Source of the DNA: an uncultured Peptococcaceae bacterium
GTDB taxonomy: Bacteria; Bacillota; Peptococcia; Peptococcales; Peptococcaceae
Reading direction: 5' to 3'
Assembly (NCBI GenBank): GCA_900556545.1
Contig: USPE01000039.1
Span: 1-11,421 of the forward strand
DNA: 11,421 bases
Position numbers and translations under genes: made by a program
In this document: positions 7,935-11,421 of the stretch, in pieces
Position numbering within the stretch: position 1 is the first letter of the stretch
Layout of the letters: every line of letters begins with the position of its first letter
Notes under the pieces: model-generated
Seen by the model: the letters and a program-made list of their open reading frames with translations, nothing else
Told to the model about the DNA's origin: nothing
Databases searched by the model: none

Positions 7935-7959
7935 GCCCTTATATTTATGCCCTTATATT
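7935..7959. repeat. Short tandem repeat GCCCTTATATT, two copies
   Basis: Two exact 11-base copies at 7935-7945 and 7949-7959 with a three-base spacer (14-base period), between the yqfD terminator and phoH. No function is recognised. Confidence 0.5.
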
Positions 7960-7961
7960 AT

Positions 7962-7994
7962 AAAAAAGGCGGACGGAATCATTGTCCCTCCGCC
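7962..7994 (-). terminator. Rho-independent terminator overlapping the yqfD 3' end
   Basis: On the minus strand GGCGGA-G-GGA pairs with TCC-G-TCCGCC (9 pairs with one G-G mismatch) around the loop CAATGAT, followed by six T. The left arm is the last codons of yqfD and the stop codon TGA lies in the loop. It separates the sporulation genes from phoH. Confidence 0.85.
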
Positions 7995-9250
7995 GCCTGT
8001 TCTGTCTGCTGTTCGTTCTGCTCTGCCGATAGCGCCGCCTCCGGCAGCTGGGTTTGCTTCACCTCTGCCAGATTGGCTTCAATGGTCCATACCACTTCCG
8101 CCTGCACTACATTCTGTTGATCAGACGAGCAAATACCGGCACTTTCCCTTATAAATCGACTTCCCTTGGGCATCTGTTCCTGCAAACGCTTGCGTGCCCG
8201 TTCCACCGCCATGGTGTATGCTTCCTCCCTGGTGTAGCTGCGCTGCTCTATCTGTTTTTCTTCAAAAATTGTAGTACGGACATACACAGGCAGTTCAAAC
8301 TGCTGCCATCCCAGCAAACGAGTCGTTTTAATCTGCTGGCAGCTATACGGATAGGGTGAAGTCTTTGGCCCGTGCAAAATCAGTTCATGGCCTTTGCAGA
8401 CCAAAGCAACCTGTTTTTTGATGTTTCCGGTAGACTGCAGCATTCGTTCTTCCAGGCTGCAGCTGCCAATTACACTGCGCTCCTGTTCACCGTAAATAAC
8501 GCCTTTGGCCTTCACCGCATAAGGTGTGCCGCTGGGTGCAAACTCGCCATTGCTGTTGCGCTGTCGATCGGGATAATCCCAACCGCCAATTAAAACCTGC
8601 CCTTTTTTTACCCACTGTCCCCGTTTTACCTGAGGCGTTCCGCGAAATACCAACAGCTCGGTAATGCGACCATCAGCACCGGCAATAATGCTGCCTTCCT
8701 GCTGCTGCTGTTTTTTATCCGGCAGCCGCTCTTTTACAGTGATAGTCAGCGTTGTCCCATTGGGCTGCAGCCGAATCCAGACAAATTGAGGATGATCCAG
8801 CATCATCTGCTGCTCTATGGCATCATAATCAAACTTATCAATGCGGGAACCGGGCAGCAAACCATACTCCTTCACCAAAGCAATCATATGGGCATCGCTG
8901 TACTGTTCATTGCCGCTGACCTCATACCCCCAGATAAAAGAAAACAACAGATACAGCAGCGCAAAGCAAAGAAAAGTACCCATCCACAGTCCCTTTCGCC
9001 GTTTTATCCGACTTACCGAAAAAGGCAGGCCCCGTCGCTGCTGCACATGAAAAGAACAGCGCTGTTCCCGCAGCATACGCTGCAATATGGCAAAATCGTC
9101 CAGCAAAATCCATAAATACAGCCCATCCTCCTGCCGTTGGATATGGTGCAGATGAATGCCGGCCGCCGTAATCTGCTGCAGCAGCTCCTCAGTGCGCTCC
9201 GGCGGAACCCGCAGCTCCACCATGCCGCTCAGATACTGGTCAAATTTCAT
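7979..9250 (-). CDS. yqfD: Sporulation protein YqfD
   Basis: A 423-residue protein of the YqfD family, membrane proteins made in the mother cell during sporulation in B. subtilis (sigma-E regulon); the molecular function is unknown. A cytosolic N-terminal part (LSGMVELRVPPERTEELL) precedes one strong membrane helix at about 88-107. The family-typical IWGYEVSGNEQYSD follows, then a large extra-membrane domain with TLTITVKERLP and the GQWVKKGQVLIGG block. The C-terminus is rich in Q, E and A. The frame reaches an ATG at 9280, but I chose ATG 9250 because MKFDQYLSG fits the family N-terminus and GGCAGGTG lies just upstream, though the spacing is short (about 4). It overlaps the end of yqfC by 11 bases, implying coupled translation. 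Confidence 0.92.
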   Translation of the reverse strand: MKFDQYLSGMVELRVPPERTEELLQQITAAGIHLHHIQRQEDGLYLWILLDDFAILQRMLREQRCSFHVQQRRGLPFSVSRIKRRKGLWMGTFLCFALLYLLFSFIWGYEVSGNEQYSDAHMIALVKEYGLLPGSRIDKFDYDAIEQQMMLDHPQFVWIRLQPNGTTLTITVKERLPDKKQQQQEGSIIAGADGRITELLVFRGTPQVKRGQWVKKGQVLIGGWDYPDRQRNSNGEFAPSGTPYAVKAKGVIYGEQERSVIGSCSLEERMLQSTGNIKKQVALVCKGHELILHGPKTSPYPYSCQQIKTTRLLGWQQFELPVYVRTTIFEEKQIEQRSYTREEAYTMAVERARKRLQEQMPKGSRFIRESAGICSSDQQNVVQAEVVWTIEANLAEVKQTQLPEAALSAEQNEQQTEQAAEGQ

Positions 9251-9518
9251 AGCGCACCTGCCCGATTTTACCCTCCACATAAATCACATCGGCAGTCAGC
9301 GAGCTGATCACCAGCTCCTGTCCTTCAATATAAAGTCTGTATTTGCCGGCCTGCAGGCCAACCAGATTGGGCGTATACTGTAAAATCCCATGATGATTTT
9401 CCACACAGCACTGCAAATTACCCAGCAGAATAATCCGCGGCAAATGCAGCACCACATCTTTGGGCATCGCCAGTATCTTTCCCATGGCTTGCTGCAGTCC
9501 CAGTTTTTCTTCCGGCAT
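9240..9518 (-). CDS. yqfC: Sporulation protein YqfC
   Basis: A 92-residue small protein of the YqfC family, encoded next to yqfD in spore formers and sigma-E dependent in B. subtilis; function unknown. Family features are PKDVVLHLPRIILLGNL near residues 20-36, the CCVENHHGIL stretch, and the C-terminal VIYVEGKIGQV. No signal peptide or membrane helix is evident. The frame is open to ATG 9557, but no ribosome site precedes it. GAGGG (9525-9529) lies 6 bases before ATG 9518, and this start gives the usual family length. A TTG at 9539 with AAGGAAAG upstream is a weaker alternative. It lies 64 bases after the DUF421 gene with no terminator between. Confidence 0.92.
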   Translation of the reverse strand: MPEEKLGLQQAMGKILAMPKDVVLHLPRIILLGNLQCCVENHHGILQYTPNLVGLQAGKYRLYIEGQELVISSLTADVIYVEGKIGQVRYEI

Positions 9519-9524
9519 AGCAAT

Positions 9525-9529
9525 CCCTC
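9525..9529 (-). promoter_or_regulatory. Ribosome binding site that sets the yqfC start
   Basis: GAGGG on the minus strand (within AGAGAGGGA), 6 bases before ATG 9518. It supports the 92-residue product rather than the 105-residue one. Confidence 0.6.
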
Positions 9530-9582
9530 TCTTCTGCAATAATCTTCTTTCCTTCATGTATATGCAGAAAAGGAAGGGATAT

Positions 9583-10368
9583 TCAGGGGAGATTGTTACT
9601 CGGCGTATCTTTTGGCCGCGTCTGAATGCCGTCCAACGACATCTTAGGCGTATCTTCCTCCGACATATCGATCATACCCGGAATGTTATCGTCAAATAAA
9701 TCAATCTGCAGCGTTTTTTGTTTGTTGACAGTAGCCAGGCAAACCAACGAAGCATTGGCAATGTTGCGCTGCCGCAGCTGTTTTACCAGCCACTTGCCGT
9801 CCAGCCCCATAGCCCGCAGATTTTCATAAATAATCTGTCCATCTACAATCACTTCAATGGCCAATCCCTTAGGCTCACCTTTTATGTGCAGATCCTGCCG
9901 GGTTACTTCCTGATAATCCGGCTTTTTCAATACACTCAGCTCACCGGACTGCTCCACAATGGCCAGCTCCAGTTCCTTATAATCAAAAATACTTTCTGCC
10001 CGCAGCAGCATGGTCAATTCATCCAAATCCATATGCATCTTGCGCAAGTTGTCCTCCAAAATATTGCCGTCCTGAATGACAATCACCGGTTCACCGGCCA
10101 TGGCCTTGCGAAATTTGCGGTTTTTCAGCGCCAGCCATGATACCAGCAGCGTTAAAATGCCATACGTGACCAACCCCACCAGATGATCCGGCGCATTGGC
10201 CAAATCGTCAGTGGCCATATTGGCAGCAATAGAGCCAAAGGTAATACCGTTCAGATATTCATAAAAAGTCAGCTGCGACACCTGCTGCTTGCCCAGTAAA
10301 CGGGTCAGCAGCAATAAAATCACAAAGGAAACTACCGTTTGCCAAAATACAATCCAAGCATCTATCAT
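9583..10368 (-). CDS. DUF421 (YetF family) membrane protein
   Basis: A 261-residue protein of the YetF/DUF421 family. Two clear membrane helices (about 6-22 and 64-81) flank a third, less hydrophobic one (about 38-50). The family signature is visible in RLLGKQQVSQLTFYEYL and ITFGSIAANMATD. The cytosolic part contains LTMLLRAESIFDYKELELAI and GELSVLKK, then a second lobe with IEVIVDGQIIYENLRAMGLD. The last 25 or so residues are polar and probably disordered. DUF421 proteins include YetF and the 2Duf protein of Bacillus spores, which sit in the spore inner membrane and affect germination or wet-heat resistance. A strong AGGAGGT lies 7 bases before the ATG. Standing directly ahead of yqfC-yqfD without a terminator, it is probably co-transcribed with them; a spore membrane role here is inference. 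Confidence 0.9.
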   Translation of the reverse strand: MIDAWIVFWQTVVSFVILLLLTRLLGKQQVSQLTFYEYLNGITFGSIAANMATDDLANAPDHLVGLVTYGILTLLVSWLALKNRKFRKAMAGEPVIVIQDGNILEDNLRKMHMDLDELTMLLRAESIFDYKELELAIVEQSGELSVLKKPDYQEVTRQDLHIKGEPKGLAIEVIVDGQIIYENLRAMGLDGKWLVKQLRQRNIANASLVCLATVNKQKTLQIDLFDDNIPGMIDMSEEDTPKMSLDGIQTRPKDTPSNNLP

Positions 10369-10375
10369 ATCGGAA

Positions 10376-10382
10376 ACCTCCT
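10376..10382 (-). promoter_or_regulatory. Strong ribosome binding site of the DUF421 gene
   Basis: AGGAGGT on the minus strand, 7 bases before ATG 10368. It is a near-perfect match to the 16S anti-Shine-Dalgarno sequence. Confidence 0.8.
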
Positions 10383-10395
10383 ACTTTATTTCTGG

Positions 10396-10426
10396 ATAGT
10401 ATGGGCAACACAACGGCAATTTATGT
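10396..10426 (-). promoter_or_regulatory. Possible sigma-E-type promoter for DUF421-yqfC-yqfD
   Basis: On the minus strand CATACTAT (10396-10403) fits the sigma-E -10 pattern (CATA...T). ACATAAA (10420-10426) resembles its -35 box, but the 16-base spacer is one or two bases long. The site is 28 bases from the ATG and just upstream of the ribosome site. yqfC and yqfD belong to the sigma-E regulon in B. subtilis, which fits. No sigma-A promoter of comparable quality is seen. Confidence 0.35.
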
Positions 10427-10429
10427 AAA

Positions 10430-10628
10430 CATCATTCCAACTTGCCATGCAACAAAACCGGAAACAAACCTGGCAATACACTTGAACACCCAATGCATCT
10501 GATAGTACAGCCAATTCTCTCAACCATCAAACATTACAAATTAAATTTGCAAAAAATTGCGGCGCTATCACGCACCCGCATTCCTAAACAAGTCCTTACA
10601 GCTCTTACAGCAACAATACTGCCAATAT
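10430..10628. other. Non-coding gap without recognised content
   Basis: About 200 bases between the candidate promoter of the DUF421 gene and the recombinase terminator. I see no credible gene, tRNA or riboswitch. There is a weak 6-bp inverted repeat TTGCCA...TGGCAA (10442-10476) and a doubled CTTACAGC near 10595-10610, neither clearly above chance. Confidence 0.5.
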
Positions 10629-10673
10629 AAAAAACCTCTTAAGCAGATTGTTTACACGATCCACTCAAGAGGT
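10629..10673 (-). terminator. Strong rho-independent terminator after the recombinase gene
   Basis: On the minus strand ACCTCTTGAG pairs with CTTAAGAGGT (10 bp, one G-U). The stem can extend inward by TGGAT with ATCTG to about 15 pairs around a 10-base loop, and is followed by six T. It lies 36 bases past the recombinase stop. Confidence 0.9.
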
Positions 10674-10709
10674 ATGTTTATATCTGATTTTCTTGTTCAG
10701 GCTGTATAT

Positions 10710-11345
10710 TCAGTCAGAAGGGTACTCTCTGCGTTTGCGGGTGCGCACAAAGCCCCGCTCTTTGACATACTTATACCAGCTGCTGCGGGCACTGTTCATA
10801 ATATCGCAGGCTTCTTCCAGACTGATTTCGCCATCGGCCCAGCGCTGCGCTGTAGCATCAAACAAATCCCAGTCCCAGTTTAATGCCGGACGGCCAAACT
10901 TTTTGCCCGCCTTTTTGGCCGCATCTATGCCCTCCCGCTGATTCTCCTTGCTTCTGCGCTGCTGAATATCAGCCATATAGGTCAGCAAATGCAACAGCTG
11001 CTGCTCCAGCTGCTCTCCTGTGGTGCCCATGGCCTTAAACCGACGGCTGTCCAAATCCATGGCATCCTCCAGCACCACCACATCCACCTGTAATTCCCTG
11101 GTTAAATGCTGCCACTCCTGCGCCATATCAGCAAAGGTGCGGCCCAAACTGTCCAGACCATCCACATACAGCACATCGCCAGGGCGCAGCATATTGCGCA
11201 TAAATAAATAATTTTTCCGCTCATAATCCTTATTGCGGATATCCTCAAACAGGAACCGATCATCCTGCACCGCCTCCAGCATCCGCTGCCGCATAGCGCC
11301 ACTGCCCTGCTCCTCCTCAAACACCCTGGCATAGCCCAGATTCAT
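10710..11345 (-). CDS. Resolvase-like serine recombinase homolog lacking the catalytic serine
   Basis: A 211-residue protein with the full domain order of Tn3/gamma-delta-type resolvases: N-terminal resolvase fold (about 1-105), long E-helix (about 110-145), the KKFGRP linker (148-153) and a C-terminal helix-turn-helix (about 160-196, DGEISLEEACDIMNSARSSW). The usual YARVS opening reads YARVF here, so F9 replaces the nucleophilic serine. The usual DRLGR reads DSLGR, so S66 replaces a catalytic arginine. R7, R43 and R69 are kept. DNA strand exchange by the normal mechanism is therefore unlikely, while dimerisation and DNA binding could remain. The frame is intact, with GAGGTGA (11352-11358) 6 bases before the ATG and its own terminator, which argues for use rather than decay. 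No transposase or other mobile gene is next to it. The C-terminus is basic (RTRKRRE). Confidence 0.85.
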   Translation of the reverse strand: MNLGYARVFEEEQGSGAMRQRMLEAVQDDRFLFEDIRNKDYERKNYLFMRNMLRPGDVLYVDGLDSLGRTFADMAQEWQHLTRELQVDVVVLEDAMDLDSRRFKAMGTTGEQLEQQLLHLLTYMADIQQRRSKENQREGIDAAKKAGKKFGRPALNWDWDLFDATAQRWADGEISLEEACDIMNSARSSWYKYVKERGFVRTRKRREYPSD

Positions 11346-11351
11346 TGTTGG

Positions 11352-11358
11352 TCACCTC
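11352..11358 (-). promoter_or_regulatory. Ribosome binding site of the recombinase-like gene
   Basis: GAGGTGA on the minus strand, 6 bases before ATG 11345. It fixes the start at MNLGYARV, matching the normal N-terminus of the resolvase fold. Confidence 0.7.
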
Positions 11359-11392
11359 GTTTACATACCATATTTATTTTACCCATACAATT

Positions 11393-11414
11393 TTCTCCAA
11401 AAAAATATGGAGAA
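11393..11414. repeat. Hairpin-forming inverted repeat upstream of the recombinase-like gene
   Basis: TTCTCCA (11393-11399) and TGGAGAA (11408-11414) are exact reverse complements around an 8-base A/T loop. No T-tract follows on either strand, so it is not a standard terminator. It lies about 50 bases upstream of the gene start and could be an operator; it is cut close to the window edge. Confidence 0.4.
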
Positions 11415-11421
11415 GATTATA

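Noticed and set aside
9535..9582. Imperfect hairpin TTCCTT...AAGGAA between the DUF421 gene and yqfC
   Set aside because: Only six pairs, AT-rich, and no T-tract follows, so it should not separate the two genes.
10430..10628. CRISPR repeats or an attachment site near the recombinase-like gene
   Set aside because: I saw no regularly spaced repeats, no tRNA gene, and no long direct repeats flanking the gene.
11362..11390. Promoter-like TTGTAT / TATGTA (17-base spacer, TGG extension) before the recombinase-like gene
   Set aside because: Both boxes match poorly (3 of 6 each) and transcription would begin inside the ribosome site. TAAAAT at 11376-11381 is an alternative -10 but lacks a -35. Neither is good enough to list.

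Overview
This is a chromosomal segment from a low- to moderate-GC Firmicute. All twelve protein genes read on the minus strand, so transcription runs from the right edge to the left. The sporulation pair yqfC-yqfD followed by phoH, a PgpH-type HD protein, ybeY, cdd and era is the classic Firmicutes order known from Bacillus subtilis. It points to an endospore former or a lineage derived from one. A CNNM/CorC gene stands where B. subtilis has dgkA, and recO does not follow era. I suspect a Negativicutes or clostridial relative, but that is inference from gene order only.

Layout from right to left. (1) 11345-10710: a stand-alone resolvase-like serine recombinase that lacks the catalytic serine and one catalytic arginine, closed by a strong terminator (10629-10673). 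(2) 10369-10628: a gap with a possible sigma-E-type promoter, then a YetF/DUF421 membrane protein, yqfC and yqfD. This set looks like a sporulation operon and ends in a terminator whose left arm is the last codons of yqfD. (3) 7767-7961: a regulatory gap with a 9-bp perfect inverted repeat, two candidate promoters and a short tandem repeat. (4) 7739-1491: phoH, pgpH, ybeY, CNNM/CorC, cdd and era, tightly packed with 4-base (ATGA) and 14-base overlaps, ending in a terminator at 1381-1410. (5) 1203-469: a CPBP-family membrane protease. (6) 334-1: the N-terminus of an RlmD-like 23S rRNA uracil-5-methyltransferase, cut by the window edge.

Region 4 combines rRNA maturation and ribosome assembly (YbeY, Era, probably PhoH) with c-di-AMP turnover (PgpH), pyrimidine salvage (Cdd) and a Mg-related membrane protein (CNNM/CorC). 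Region 2 is probably made in the mother cell during sporulation. I corrected several starts using Shine-Dalgarno placement: yqfC, yqfD, phoH, the CorC gene and the CPBP gene all have shorter, better supported starts than their longest open frames.

Most of the window is ordinary core genome. The best candidates for something undescribed are the active-site-depleted recombinase, the DUF421-yqfC-yqfD linkage, and the structured region upstream of phoH.
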